Shown here in pieces: positions 34,714 to 44,113 of a DNA stretch of 48,141 nucleotides (positions are counted from its first letter, which is position 1; every line of letters starts with the position of its first letter). The stretch is from an uncultured Lachnospiraceae bacterium (GTDB taxonomy: Bacteria > Bacillota > Clostridia > Lachnospirales > Lachnospiraceae), in contig CAMWFQ010000030.1 of NCBI GenBank assembly GCA_947173495.1, positions 1 through 48,141 on the forward strand, written 5' to 3'. The position numbers and the translations under genes are program-made. Under the pieces are notes generated by a model, which had not been told where the DNA came from, ran no database searches, and saw only the letters and a list, made by a program, of their open reading frames with translations.

Positions 34714-35004
34714 CTACTTAAAAAGCCTGGAAAGCAAAGACTCGCCCTTCCCCCCCATGCTCGACTGCTCTGAATAGGTAAAGCTGTCAATTCTTCCATC
34801 AACATCCACTTCCCCCTTATCCAGAGTGAGTCTGTTCACATGCAATTCATTCCCTTTGATCATCAGCATTCCCTGCTCAGTCTCCAGAATGATCTCTCTC
34901 TCATCAAAGGAAAGCACATCATTCACTCCTGTTAAATTGCACGTCCTCCTGTTATTCAGTATCAGCTTATGAACCCGTTTATTTACATTCGTCAGTTCTT
35001 CCAT
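34714..35004 (-). CDS. yabP: sporulation protein YabP
   Basis: A 96-aa beta-rich protein, with HKLILNNRRTCNLTGVNDVLSFDEREIILET and a middle LMIKGNELHVNRLTLDKGEVDVDG, which are the YabP/YqfC family pattern. GGAGGG five bases before the ATG at 35004 fixes the start; the frame to 35094 is spurious. YabP and YabQ act in spore coat and cortex maturation. Confidence 0.94.
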   Translation of the reverse strand: MEELTNVNKRVHKLILNNRRTCNLTGVNDVLSFDEREIILETEQGMLMIKGNELHVNRLTLDKGEVDVDGRIDSFTYSEQSSMGGKGESLLSRLFK

Positions 35005-35090
35005 ATCAACCCTCCGGTTTTCTATTACTTCCTGGTACAATCTTCTCTTAGAGATTATATGAAAGAACTCTGCAAGATAGAATCGACAGA

Positions 35091-35330
35091 TCAAAGATAT
35101 CGGAACAGCTCCTTTGCCTCTTCCTTTCTCACCGTCTCCTGAACATTCAAAACTTCAACTTTTACATCCTTATTGCCAAATGCAATTGTAATAATATCTC
35201 CCGCTTTCACATCTGCAGATGCTTTGGCCGGCCTGTCGTTTATAAAAACCCTCCCTGCATCGCACGCCTCATTGGCAACCGTTCTTCTTTTGATCAGGCG
35301 GGAGACCTTTAAATATTTATCCAGTCTCAT
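35091..35330 (-). CDS. rlbA: S4 domain RNA-binding protein (RlbA/Hsp15-like)
   Basis: A 79-aa S4-domain protein (RLDKYLKVSRLIKRRTVANEACDAGRV) of the Hsp15/YabO group, which binds stalled 50S subunits in ribosome rescue. AGGAGGTG before the ATG at 35330 is near perfect. It keeps the conserved position between hup and yabP. Confidence 0.93.
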   Translation of the reverse strand: MRLDKYLKVSRLIKRRTVANEACDAGRVFINDRPAKASADVKAGDIITIAFGNKDVKVEVLNVQETVRKEEAKELFRYL

Positions 35331-35504
35331 TTTTACACCTCCTGCATACCGCAAGCTGTGCTTGCGATACTGCCATCGAATCGAGCAGGGAAGATTTGTC
35401 TTCCCCTACTCGCCGCGCGCCCCATATGCAGCTTTAGCGGCATATTTCCTCTGCATGGAGCTGCGCAACAAACGCTGTCGCACTTCGCGAACCAGCTTAT
35501 TGTT
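35331..35504. other. repeat-bearing spacer between rlbA and hup
   Basis: It contains a small hairpin (GCAAG/CTTGC, 35351-35365), a 12-of-13 inverted repeat CGAGCAGGGAAGA...TCTTCCCCTACTCG (35382-35412) and a GCGCGC stretch. The inverted repeat shares its core with the palindrome at the copy junction of the 85-bp repeats. No gene is seen. Confidence 0.6.
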
Positions 35505-35533
35505 AAAAAAAGAACCTGCCATGCAGGTTCTTT
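35505..35533 (-). terminator. terminator of hup
   Basis: On the minus strand AAAGAACCTGC-ATG-GCAGGTTCTTT is an 11-base stem followed by TTTT. It begins 12 bases after the hup stop. Confidence 0.92.
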
Positions 35534-35544
35534 AAACGTCAGCT

Positions 35545-35820
35545 TTAAGCGTTAAGCATATCCTTTAAAGCTTTTCCGGCTTTAAATTTAGGAGCCTTGG
35601 AAGCTGCAATCGGCATAACTTCGCCTGTCTGAGGATTTCTTCCTTCTCTGGCTGCTCTCTGAGATACCTCAAAAGTACCAAAACCAACTAACTGAACCTT
35701 TCCATCCTTCTTTAATTCATCTGTTACAACATCAGTAAAAGCCTTCAGCGCTTTTTCTGCATCCTTTCTGGATAAGCCAGACTGTTCAGCCATAGCTGCA
35801 ACTAATTCTGTTTTGTTCAT
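35545..35820 (-). CDS. hup: HU family DNA-binding protein
   Basis: A 91-aa HU protein with the complete fold: MNKTELVAAMAEQSGLSRKDAEKAL, the beta-arm tip GRNPQTGE, and a final FKAGKALKD. It is a chromosome-architecture protein and would be highly expressed, consistent with a near-consensus promoter (35883-35911), a GGAGGAG site and its own terminator. Confidence 0.97.
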   Translation of the reverse strand: MNKTELVAAMAEQSGLSRKDAEKALKAFTDVVTDELKKDGKVQLVGFGTFEVSQRAAREGRNPQTGEVMPIAASKAPKFKAGKALKDMLNA

Positions 35821-35882
35821 ATTGAACTCCTCCTCTTATATGAGTGATTTTTAAGATGTCTCCTGTGAAACGCCTGTATATA

Positions 35883-35911
35883 TATATAGCGTCTTTAACT
35901 ATGTTTGTCAA
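35883..35911 (-). promoter_or_regulatory. promoter of hup
   Basis: The minus strand shows TTGACA (35906-35911), a 17-base spacer and TATATA (35883-35888), with a leader of about 55 bases. Confidence 0.85.
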
Positions 35912-36001
35912 GGCAATTTTCCCTATTTACATTTTATTTACTTTCTTTTAACAATTTAATTTTGGGTAGAATTCTCCCTTTTTTCCGCTTTTATCGCCTC
36001 A

Positions 36002-37438
36002 TCAGTTATCGTTAATAGAATTTCCACTGACCGAATTACCGCTAACGGTTCCCGTTCCATCCTGTTTACTCTGATCTGTTTTATTCTGATTGGTCTGATT
36101 GGTCTGATGGGTCGAAACAGAGTTTCCACTGACAGTAGACACACCTTCCTCCGGTTCCAGAGCCGGAAATGCATAAGTGACATCCTTGTCATCATCCGCA
36201 ATCACAATGTCATAGCTTCTGGTAATATATCCTTCTCTTCGCAGGGTAATCGTATGTTGACCGGACGTTTTGTCATATGTCACAGGCGCTGTTCCTATAT
36301 ACAAATTATCCTGATATACATTTACATCCTCCGGCGTCTCAATGGTGATCTTTCCTCCCTTATTTTCCTCATAAGAAGAAAGATTATTTCCGGAAACAGT
36401 ACTTTCCTGCGCCTTCTCCAGATTCATCCTGACTGTAATGGATTCTCCCTCTACCTGGACATACTCTGAAAGGCTGTCATACCCGGAAGCTTCTGCAGTC
36501 ACCCTGTGAATTCCCAGAGACAGTCTTACCGGATAGGACGCTTTCACAGGCACATCATCCACATAGAGCTTTGCGTCGGAAGGCGTAACTTCAAATATCA
36601 CAACGCCGGCTTCCGGTTCTGGAATCTCAATATCTCCAAGATCCAGTTCCGCCACTTTATCTCTTTCAATGGTAACTTCTCTGTTTTCTTCGATTCCGCC
36701 ACTGGTCAGTCTTACGGTATAAGTTCCTTCAGGCACTGTAAGCAGCATATCCGGTGCAATCTGCGAAATCAGAGCCTGTCCCACCTCTATCCATCCTCCT
36801 AACACAGCATCGGCATTCTTAAGCTCCAGATAACCATGTCCCTGTTCTACCGTAATGCTCATAACATTATGCCCCATTCCCTGAAAGGAAAGGATATCCT
36901 GATGAATAATCTGTGCTACCTGAACCGGTTCTCCCTCTGAAAACGCCAGCACGTTTTCCGCAAGGCTGTAGTTTTCATCTCCTATTGTGACACTTCCATT
37001 TCCCGTATTCATAGTATATTTGGCTACATCATTATAATTCCATGCTTCCCCGGAAAGAACGATCCTTCCCACCTTTTCGACTTCATCGTTATAGGAAATA
37101 TCTGCGATATCTCCCACCTGGAGCTGCATTATGGCCATGGAACTTCCATATTTATCCTGTACGGCAGTTGCGCCATCATAGCCAAAAGTCACTCTCTCAT
37201 TTCTGTCGATCATATACAGTGCAAGTTCCTGAGACTCTTCATTCACAGATTCAATTACCACAGTTGCAGAGGAAGTATAAATATCCACAGGTGTTTCTTC
37301 CTGGGTGCCGTCATTTTCATAAGCGCTCTCAAACGCCGCTTCCTGCGCCAGACTTGCCGCACCACATCCTGTCAGTATAAAGCACAGCCCGCAGAGGGAT
37401 GACCTTATTATCTTTTGCATATTTTCATTCTTTCTCAT
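36002..37438 (-). CDS. PEGA-domain lipoprotein with VSGN repeats
   Basis: A 478-aa exported protein. A signal peptide with lipobox LTGC anchors it to the outer face of the membrane. A beta-rich N-terminal part (about 50-250) is followed by two PEGA domains (about 270-340 and 365-430). The tail is low-complexity and carries four copies of a VSGN motif (VSGNN, VSGNS, VSGNS, VSGNS), ending SGNSINDN. PEGA domains occur in surface proteins, often wall- or S-layer-associated. GAGGT seven bases before the ATG at 37438 fixes the start, and an extended -10 (TGGTATACT) lies nearby. Function unknown. Confidence 0.86.
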   Translation of the reverse strand: MRKNENMQKIIRSSLCGLCFILTGCGAASLAQEAAFESAYENDGTQEETPVDIYTSSATVVIESVNEESQELALYMIDRNERVTFGYDGATAVQDKYGSSMAIMQLQVGDIADISYNDEVEKVGRIVLSGEAWNYNDVAKYTMNTGNGSVTIGDENYSLAENVLAFSEGEPVQVAQIIHQDILSFQGMGHNVMSITVEQGHGYLELKNADAVLGGWIEVGQALISQIAPDMLLTVPEGTYTVRLTSGGIEENREVTIERDKVAELDLGDIEIPEPEAGVVIFEVTPSDAKLYVDDVPVKASYPVRLSLGIHRVTAEASGYDSLSEYVQVEGESITVRMNLEKAQESTVSGNNLSSYEENKGGKITIETPEDVNVYQDNLYIGTAPVTYDKTSGQHTITLRREGYITRSYDIVIADDDKDVTYAFPALEPEEGVSTVSGNSVSTHQTNQTNQNKTDQSKQDGTGTVSGNSVSGNSINDN

Positions 37439-37482
37439 AATCGATACCTCATTGTTTTTCAGACAGAAAATGCCGTTCTTTA

Positions 37483-37488
37483 AGTATA
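37483..37488 (-). promoter_or_regulatory. extended -10 for the PEGA lipoprotein gene
   Basis: TGG followed by TATACT, with a weak -35, about 45 bases before the start. It suggests that this gene can be transcribed independently of the cca-cotS unit. Confidence 0.45.
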
Positions 37489-37514
37489 CCACGTTAAAAC
37501 AGTTATGGAAAGAA

Positions 37515-38501
37515 CTAAGATAAGTCGTATCTGTTTTTAAATTTTTCCAGAAATACCTGCTTATCCTTTTCCTGCTCCGCTACTTTCCTCAATTTTTCCA
37601 GATTTTTTCCTGGTATCCATGCCTTACCGGAATTAAAATAAAAATTAACAATCTTCCAGAATTTCTCAGGATATGCAAGCCGGTAATACAACTGCCTGTA
37701 TTCTTCCTTCTCCATAGTTCTCACTTTATTATAAGCGTTTACCAGTTCAAATCCTGTATTTTCCGACCACCCGTTTTTTTCCAGTAATTTTCTCATAAAC
37801 AAGTACAGATCCCTGGTTGGACTGTCACAGACACATTTCTCAAAATTGATCAGGTGAATTCCTTCCTTGCAGAATAAAATATTATGATATTGATAATCTC
37901 CATGGCAAACAAAGCAGCCTTCACTCTCAGTGTTTCCGTTTTGAAGCGTTCTCAGTTCCTCCGTAATCTGTATCGCCAGATTGAGAAAATAATCATAATT
38001 TTTCATCAGACAGATCTCAAAATCAGTCTTCTGACTTCTGTCCTTCAAATATTTTCTTACCCTTTTCAGCTCTTTATTATGTTTGTCAAACTCCACATAT
38101 GCAAAGCGGGGTCTGTTCATACCTGGCAATGGCACTTCCACGCAGGAAGCCTTATGAAATTCTGCAAGACTTTCTGCCGCCTGGCTGCATTCATGCTGAT
38201 CTCTCACATTACACTCCTGTCCCTCAAAACAAGTCTTAAGTATATAGTAAGTCCCATCCTGATCCTGAGTCAGAAGCTCCTGCTCTTTATTTTTTAAAAT
38301 GCTTTCTACCTTCTCAAATCCTTTTTTCCGTACCATAGAAAGTACTGCATCCTGAAACGCAGCTTTTTCCTTATGCCCGGAATATTCCTTCAATATAAAA
38401 TTACCCTGTTTCGCCTCACAAAGAATAGCGCCCCGTCCCTTCCAAGTACGAAGCACCTCTATATCATAATTTTCCAGAAGACCGACACATCTGTCATTCA
38501 C
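37515..38501 (-). CDS. CotS-like spore coat protein / small-molecule kinase family
   Basis: A 328-aa aminoglycoside-phosphotransferase-like kinase. It opens with the CotS-family pattern (YDIEVLRTWKGRGAILCEAKQGNFILKEY) and carries the catalytic loop CHGDYQYHNILF (about 210). The following metal-binding position, usually an Asp in DFD, reads INFEK here, so it may be a weak enzyme or pseudokinase. CotS proteins are spore coat components. A GTG at 38501 with GGGGG eight bases before it is preferred over the TTG at 38516. It lies 57 bases after cca. Confidence 0.82.
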   Translation of the reverse strand: MNDRCVGLLENYDIEVLRTWKGRGAILCEAKQGNFILKEYSGHKEKAAFQDAVLSMVRKKGFEKVESILKNKEQELLTQDQDGTYYILKTCFEGQECNVRDQHECSQAAESLAEFHKASCVEVPLPGMNRPRFAYVEFDKHNKELKRVRKYLKDRSQKTDFEICLMKNYDYFLNLAIQITEELRTLQNGNTESEGCFVCHGDYQYHNILFCKEGIHLINFEKCVCDSPTRDLYLFMRKLLEKNGWSENTGFELVNAYNKVRTMEKEEYRQLYYRLAYPEKFWKIVNFYFNSGKAWIPGKNLEKLRKVAEQEKDKQVFLEKFKNRYDLS

Positions 38502-38557
38502 AGCGATTACCCCCAATTTGTATCCTATCTAATCTTATGAATAACCGCCATAAAGTA

Positions 38558-39919
38558 TTACTGAATATCCTCCTTAACTCTTTTCCGGACTGCTGCTTCG
38601 ATCAGGAATTCCTTCCTGTTCAGCGTTGGATCCTCAATCACAAGATTCAGAAGATCGTTTAAAACCTGTCCAAGTTCAGGTCCCGGCTTAATACCTGTCT
38701 CTTCTATCAGATCCTTCCCTGTCACGGCCAGCATTTTTAATGATACACACTGTTTTTGCTCCACAATCTGTTCATATACCTGAACTGTTTCTTTTAATTT
38801 CGCTTCCTTTTCCTCACGTTTGTAATCGCTCTGAGCCCTGATATCCGCCTGCTTTACCAAAAGCAGCAGCGGAAAGATATCCTCGCCGATTTTCGCCAGT
38901 GCGCGCCTTACATGTTTAGGCTCCGCCGGGGCTTCATAGTCATGATATCTCACAAGCCTCGTCACCATATGCACCGTATGATTGTCGAATTTCAAATTTC
39001 TAAGCCTCTCATAGGCCATCTTTTCTGAAACTGCAGAATGCCCGTAAAAATGATAAATTCCCTCTTCGTCCACAGACATTGTCTCCGGTTTGCCAATATC
39101 ATGAAACAGCATGGCAAGGCGTAAAATCCTGTCGGCCTTTATTTCCTGCATGGTTCTTATTGTATGTTCCCCCACACTGCCACAATGATTAGGATTCTTC
39201 TGTTCCATTTCCATACACGCGTCAAACTCGGGCAGGATGATCCTGGTGATCCCCGTTTCATATGCAACTCTGAGTTTCTCCGGATGAGGCGATTCTATCA
39301 GTTTGACCAGCTCTGCCTGAATCCTCTCCGCACTGATCCTCCTGAGACTGGCAGAAAGTCCGCTGATGGCTTTCAGTGTTCCTTCTTCAATCGCATATCC
39401 CAGCTGAGCTGAAAACCGGACCGCTCTCATCATACGCAGGGCATCCTCCTGAAACCGCTCCCTGGGATCTCCCACACAGCGGATCACCTTGTCCTCTATA
39501 TCCTTCACACCGCCAAATGCATCTACCAGCCCTTCCCTGTCGTTATAGGCGATTGCATTAATGGTAAAATCTCTTCGCTTTAGATCCTCCTTCAGATCTA
39601 CTGTATATGTCACGCTGCTTGGATGTCTGCCATCCTCATATTTGCCATCAACTCGATAGGTGGTAACCTCAAAGCCTTCCTGTTCCAGCAAAACGGTCAC
39701 TGTTCCGTGCTGGAGTCCCGTATCAATCGTTCTTTTAAAAAGACTTTTGATCTGCTGAGGAGATGCCGAAGTGGTAATGTCCCAGTCATTCGGCTTTCTC
39801 CCCAAAATAGAGTCACGAATGCAGCCGCCTACAGCATACGCTTCGTAGCCGGCTTCCATAATCGTATCAATAAGATATTTTACCTTTTCAGGCAATACGA
39901 TCGTCGATATCTCCTGCAT
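38558..39919 (-). CDS. cca: CCA tRNA nucleotidyltransferase
   Basis: A 453-aa class II CCA-adding enzyme. The nucleotidyltransferase motif is GGCIRDSILGRKPNDWDITTSA, with RRDFTINAIAYN and the RMMRAVRFSAQLGY neck. An HD domain (LAMLFHDIGKP) follows, which in this subgroup has phosphohydrolase activity. It completes tRNA 3' ends, including the tRNA-Gly in this window that lacks an encoded CCA. It follows proS by 25 bases. Confidence 0.95.
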   Translation of the reverse strand: MQEISTIVLPEKVKYLIDTIMEAGYEAYAVGGCIRDSILGRKPNDWDITTSASPQQIKSLFKRTIDTGLQHGTVTVLLEQEGFEVTTYRVDGKYEDGRHPSSVTYTVDLKEDLKRRDFTINAIAYNDREGLVDAFGGVKDIEDKVIRCVGDPRERFQEDALRMMRAVRFSAQLGYAIEEGTLKAISGLSASLRRISAERIQAELVKLIESPHPEKLRVAYETGITRIILPEFDACMEMEQKNPNHCGSVGEHTIRTMQEIKADRILRLAMLFHDIGKPETMSVDEEGIYHFYGHSAVSEKMAYERLRNLKFDNHTVHMVTRLVRYHDYEAPAEPKHVRRALAKIGEDIFPLLLLVKQADIRAQSDYKREEKEAKLKETVQVYEQIVEQKQCVSLKMLAVTGKDLIEETGIKPGPELGQVLNDLLNLVIEDPTLNRKEFLIEAAVRKRVKEDIQ

Positions 39920-39944
39920 TCGATCCTTTCCCTGTAATTATTTC

Positions 39945-41375
39945 CTAATAGGCTCTTCCCCAGTAAACCAATTTTTTCGCAGGTTTCCCGCAGCACACAC
40001 ATTTATCTGAAATTTGCTTCTGAACAAAGGGCATGCACCGGCTGGTAACTCCCATCTTTTCTTTGATTTCTTCCTCGCAGCTGGTCTCCCCGCACCACAT
40101 GGCTTTTACAAAACCCGATTTCTCCGCAAAGGCTCTCTCAAACGCTTCTCTGTCCGCCGCTTCATAGGTGTGCTCCTCCAGATGTCTTCTGGCTTTTGCA
40201 AGCATATCCGCCTGAATCCTGATCAGAAGCTCTGAAACCTTGCTCTCCAGCTCTTCAAGCTGTATTTCTGTCTTCTCTCCGGTATCCCGCCGGCAGACCA
40301 CGCACCTGCCCGCTTCCATGTCCTTGGGACCAATCTCTACCCGCAGAGGAATTCCCCGCATTTCCTGTTCAGAAAATTTCCATCCGGGACTCTTATCGCT
40401 GTCATCTACCTTCACCCTGAAATTTTTCAGTGTCTCCTTCAATTCAAAGGCTTTTTCAAGAACTCCTTCTTTTTTCTGCTGAATCGGAATAATCATAACC
40501 TGAACCGGGGCAATCTCAGGCGGCAGCACCAGCCCTGAATCATCCCCATGGACCATAATGATCGCTCCAATGATCCTGGTCGACATCCCCCATGAAGTCT
40601 GATAAACATACTTTAACTGATTGTCTTTATCTGTAAACTGGATGCCAAAGGCCCTTGCAAAGCCATCTCCGAAATCATGGCTTGTGCCGGACTGAAGCGC
40701 TTTGCCATCATGCATCAACGCTTCTATTGTGTAAGTAGCCTCCGCCCCCGCAAACTTTTCTTTCTCTGTTTTCCGTCCTTTTACAACCGGAATCGCCAGC
40801 ACTTCCTCACAGAAATCCGCATACACGTTCAGCATCTGTTCCGTTCTTTCCTTTGCCTGTTCAGCCGTGGCGTGGGCTGTATGGCCCTCCTGCCACAAAA
40901 ACTCTCTTGAACGCAGAAACGGCCTTGTCTCCTTCTCCCAGCGCACCACACTGCACCATTGATTGTAAACCCTGGGCAAATCCCGGTAGGAGTGAATATC
41001 TCCTTTATAGAAATCGCAGAAAAGCGTTTCGGAAGTAGGTCTGACACACATCCGCTCCTGAAGAGGATTCAGTCCCCCATGCGTCACCCACGCCACCTCC
41101 GGCGCAAATCCCTCCACATGATCTTTTTCTTTCTGCAAAAGGCTTTCAGGAATAAACATGGGCATGTATACATTTTCTACTCCTGCGGCCTTGAATCTCT
41201 CGTCCAGGCGCCTTTGAATGTTTTCCCAAATGGCATATCCGGCCGGCTTGATCACCATGCATCCCTTTACATTAGAATAATCGATTAACTCTGCTTTTTT
41301 TACCACATCTGTGTACCACTGAGCAAAATCCTCACTCATAGACGTGATCGCTTCCACTAATTTTTTCTCAGCCAT
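39945..41375 (-). CDS. proS: prolyl-tRNA synthetase, archaeal/eukaryal type (ProS3)
   Basis: A 476-aa class II synthetase of the short archaeal/eukaryal form. It has no internal editing domain and carries a C-terminal zinc-binding-like extension ending in WGRAY ([10 protein letters not shown]). The class II motifs [13 protein letters not shown] and [12 protein letters not shown] are present. AGAGGAAAAA before the ATG at 41375 fixes the start. A consensus promoter lies in the end of the preceding gene. No T-box leader is seen. Confidence 0.94.
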   Translation of the reverse strand: MAEKKLVEAITSMSEDFAQWYTDVVKKAELIDYSNVKGCMVIKPAGYAIWENIQRRLDERFKAAGVENVYMPMFIPESLLQKEKDHVEGFAPEVAWVTHGGLNPLQERMCVRPTSETLFCDFYKGDIHSYRDLPRVYNQWCSVVRWEKETRPFLRSREFLWQEGHTAHATAEQAKERTEQMLNVYADFCEEVLAIPVVKGRKTEKEKFAGAEATYTIEALMHDGKALQSGTSHDFGDGFARAFGIQFTDKDNQLKYVYQTSWGMSTRIIGAIIMVHGDDSGLVLPPEIAPVQVMIIPIQQKKEGVLEKAFELKETLKNFRVKVDDSDKSPGWKFSEQEMRGIPLRVEIGPKDMEAGRCVVCRRDTGEKTEIQLEELESKVSELLIRIQADMLAKARRHLEEHTYEAADREAFERAFAEKSGFVKAMWCGETSCEEEIKEKMGVTSRCMPFVQKQISDKCVCCGKPAKKLVYWGRAY

Positions 41376-41444
41376 TTTTTCCTCTTTTCTGTACGGCCTC
41401 CATCGTTGAATTGGTATCTCCGTACCCGTACACCAATTATCTTG

Positions 41445-41473
41445 ATTGTAGGAAAAATATAAAAATTTGTCAA
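41445..41473 (-). promoter_or_regulatory. promoter of proS
   Basis: The minus strand shows TTGACA (41468-41473), a 17-base spacer and TACAAT (41445-41450). It overlaps the stop of the O-antigen ligase-like gene. The leader contains AATTGGT/ACCAATT and competing GTACGG/CCGTAC pairings before the ribosome binding site. Confidence 0.78.
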
Positions 41474-43038
41474 CCCGATGCGTTTTTTTCACCCATTGCC
41501 ATGATCAGAAACACAAAAGGAAGATTAAGCACCTGAGCAAAACTTATCATGTTGTGCAAAAGATAGCAGAACGCGCATACAGCCGCCGTGCAGCCCAGTT
41601 CCCTGCTTTCTCCCCTTTTGACCATTCTTATTATAAATGATACGAAAATCCCAAGATACAAAAATGTTCCGGCCATCCCCGTATTAACCATAGAAGTAAG
41701 CAGTTCATTGTGGGCATTGGTCAGCCGGCTGCTCCCAAAGCTGTCTCTGATATCCATTGCAATTTCCGGCAGTGAATAGGCGTAAGATGAAAAGCAGTCG
41801 GGGCCAACTCCAATGAGCTTATTCAGTACCGGCATTTCCTTAAACATGGAGAAACCGGCTTTCAAGGCAGCTCCTCTTCCATTCCCCCAGGACTCATTCA
41901 GCAAAAACAGACTTTTTCCCTCCAAAAGAGGAATTCTCTTCTGCGTATTCCAGACAGCCAGGCCAAGCCAGATTAAAATACCTCCTCCCAGTGCAAAAAC
42001 CATTATTTTATGAAATAAATGTACTTTTTGAACATCTGTCAGGTCCTCCTTTTCTTCTTTTTTATTCCGGGAGGAAAACAAATAACACAATAAAAATATT
42101 AAACTCACCACCAGTGTCATATTAGAATCCGTCATAAAAGCGCATAGATTATCCGTATCATAATTATACCTGCCCGGCAGCAGGATTCGCATAATCCTTA
42201 TTGCCTGCGCCGAGAATCCCCATAAGGAGACAAGCAGGAAATAATTTCTTATCCTGCTTCTTTTTTTTATGGCTATCCATAGCAATATGTAAAACAAGGC
42301 TCCATAAAAAAGAAAAATGCTGTCCCCTCCCTGGCAGAAACCTGCCATAAATGCCGTCACTGTATAAATTCCGCTTATGATTCTGCGACCAGTTCCTCTG
42401 CCGTTTGTCTCTTTGTCTATCTTTTCACCGGAGAAAAGAAAGGTGCAGATTCCCACGGGCGCTATTACTGAAAAATACCCGCAAACCCAGTTAATATTTC
42501 CCAGTGTGGAAATAAAGGCCGGATCTCTGATCTCTATGGGGATCAAATAGAAAGAAAAACGGTCCAAAATACACAGAAAATAAACAATTGCAGATACCGC
42601 CATGATTACATGGCAGATCAGTTCCTTTCCATCCCATAGCCTGGATATTAAAAAATACAATAAGCATAAGGCAAGCCAAAGTACAGCTCCCATATTCCAT
42701 CCTTCTGTCCCCCACAGAGCCTCCTGCCGGTAATCCGATAATACGTAGGAGAGAAAGACTACTGTGCCAAACATCATCACAAACAAATCTGTGACCGAGA
42801 GCCTGTCCCATCTTATCAGGCAGGATTCTTTTTGTTTCCATCGCCAATGTACCTTTTGCAATCCGTAAATCATTCCTGACAAAAATAAAATCCCTGCTCC
42901 CGCCAGCGAGCAGCAAATAAAAAACTGAAATTTAGCCTCCCCTATGTCCACATACCCCTGCCTCATATAAAGCGGATATATGCCGAATATCAGCAGCAAA
43001 TATGCTGTTGCAAACAAATTCCCCACTTTCTTTTGCAT
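41470..43038 (-). CDS. O-antigen ligase-like (Wzy/WaaL superfamily) membrane protein
   Basis: A 522-aa protein with about twelve transmembrane helices and a large loop (about 360-440) containing [13 protein letters not shown] and [16 protein letters not shown], the H-N pattern of the O-antigen ligase/polymerase family. It probably acts in surface polysaccharide ligation or polymerization at the outer membrane face. No glycosyltransferases lie alongside, so the substrate is unknown. It starts nine bases after the AI-2E gene. Confidence 0.82.
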   Translation of the reverse strand: MQKKVGNLFATAYLLLIFGIYPLYMRQGYVDIGEAKFQFFICCSLAGAGILFLSGMIYGLQKVHWRWKQKESCLIRWDRLSVTDLFVMMFGTVVFLSYVLSDYRQEALWGTEGWNMGAVLWLALCLLYFLISRLWDGKELICHVIMAVSAIVYFLCILDRFSFYLIPIEIRDPAFISTLGNINWVCGYFSVIAPVGICTFLFSGEKIDKETNGRGTGRRIISGIYTVTAFMAGFCQGGDSIFLFYGALFYILLWIAIKKRSRIRNYFLLVSLWGFSAQAIRIMRILLPGRYNYDTDNLCAFMTDSNMTLVVSLIFLLCYLFSSRNKKEEKEDLTDVQKVHLFHKIMVFALGGGILIWLGLAVWNTQKRIPLLEGKSLFLLNESWGNGRGAALKAGFSMFKEMPVLNKLIGVGPDCFSSYAYSLPEIAMDIRDSFGSSRLTNAHNELLTSMVNTGMAGTFLYLGIFVSFIIRMVKRGESRELGCTAAVCAFCYLLHNMISFAQVLNLPFVFLIMAMGEKNASG

Positions 43039-43047
43039 TCTTCGTTC

Positions 43048-44112
43048 TTATTCCTCCTGCTGTTCAGGCTCCTTCCATATATATTTGCAGGTTTCACAAA
43101 TGATCACAAGTGCCAGCGGTCCTTTGACAATTCCCCACACCCCAAATAAATGAATCCCCGCAAAAACAGCAAATAAAATCCCTACCGGCCATACTCCAAT
43201 CTTTTCCCCGATCAGCTTGGGTTCTAACAGCTCCCTGAGTATGGCACATACACCATAAAGTCCGAAACATAAAAGCGCCTGAAGATAGCTTCCCTTCAGG
43301 AGCCTGAAAAGAGCCAGCGGTATCAGCATAATTCCTGTTCCGATAAAGGGAAGCATATCCATAACTCCTGTCAATATTCCGTAAAAAATACCGCCTTCCA
43401 TTCCCATTAATGCAAGCGCGGCCGCACATACAGTACTGATAATACACAGGATAATCAATTGTGCTCTGACAAAAGTCTTTATATAAAGAAGAACCTTTTT
43501 CCCCACTTCCCTGATACCTTTCAGCTCATCTTCCCGCCGCAGCCATCCTAACAGTCTGTCATAATCTTTCATGATTAAAAGTACTGCAATAAGCATAACT
43601 ACAATAAAACTTACCTGGCCTGCAAGGTTTTTCATACAATCCACAGATCTGCCCATAATTTCAGGCAGGATATTAACTTCCATATTTTCAATCAGAATAT
43701 CTACCTGCTCCAATACAAAATTTTCCACCTGAACGCCGTTTATCCCAAACTTCTCTTCCATCATGCTGCAACAGTTTCCAAGCAGATGCCCCAGCTCGCC
43801 CTGGTAATCCGGCATTTGAACGGCCAGCTTCCCACCGCCTGTAATCAGTGCAGAGATCAACAGCCACATCACCACTGCCGTCAGTATCCCTGCCCCCAAC
43901 AGCAGAATTCCTGCAAGAACTGTTTTTTGTATCCTGATTTTTTTGTGAAGGAACTGTACCAATGGGTTTAAAACCGCCGCCAAAAGAAAAGCAAAAACAA
44001 AAGGAGATACGACAGGGCTTACATACTTCATAGCAAGATAAACTAAGACGCTTACTGTAGCAGCTGTCAGATATTTTTTACTGCCTTCTGTCCAGTTGTT
44101 CCATTTAAACAT
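43048..44112 (-). CDS. AI-2E family transporter-like membrane protein
   Basis: A 354-aa AI-2E/YtvI family protein with about eight TM helices: two short hairpins at the start, a central extracellular domain (about 100-150) and four C-terminal helices with FIGTGIMLIPLALFRLL. Members export small molecules or ions or function in sporulation (YtvI); the substrate here is unknown. The ATG at 44112 has GGGTG six bases upstream, and this site lies inside the 92-base hairpin (44114-44205). The O-antigen ligase-like gene follows. Confidence 0.86.
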   Translation of the reverse strand: MFKWNNWTEGSKKYLTAATVSVLVYLAMKYVSPVVSPFVFAFLLAAVLNPLVQFLHKKIRIQKTVLAGILLLGAGILTAVVMWLLISALITGGGKLAVQMPDYQGELGHLLGNCCSMMEEKFGINGVQVENFVLEQVDILIENMEVNILPEIMGRSVDCMKNLAGQVSFIVVMLIAVLLIMKDYDRLLGWLRREDELKGIREVGKKVLLYIKTFVRAQLIILCIISTVCAAALALMGMEGGIFYGILTGVMDMLPFIGTGIMLIPLALFRLLKGSYLQALLCFGLYGVCAILRELLEPKLIGEKIGVWPVGILFAVFAGIHLFGVWGIVKGPLALVIICETCKYIWKEPEQQEE

Positions 44113-44113
44113 A

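Noticed and set aside
35956-36201. 81-aa frame overlapping the PEGA lipoprotein end
   Set aside because: It is out of frame with the repetitive tail, with low-complexity content and no ribosome binding site.
41376-41450. T-box riboswitch before proS
   Set aside because: There is no T-box sequence (TGGNACCGCG-like) or specifier stem, and the leader is too short.
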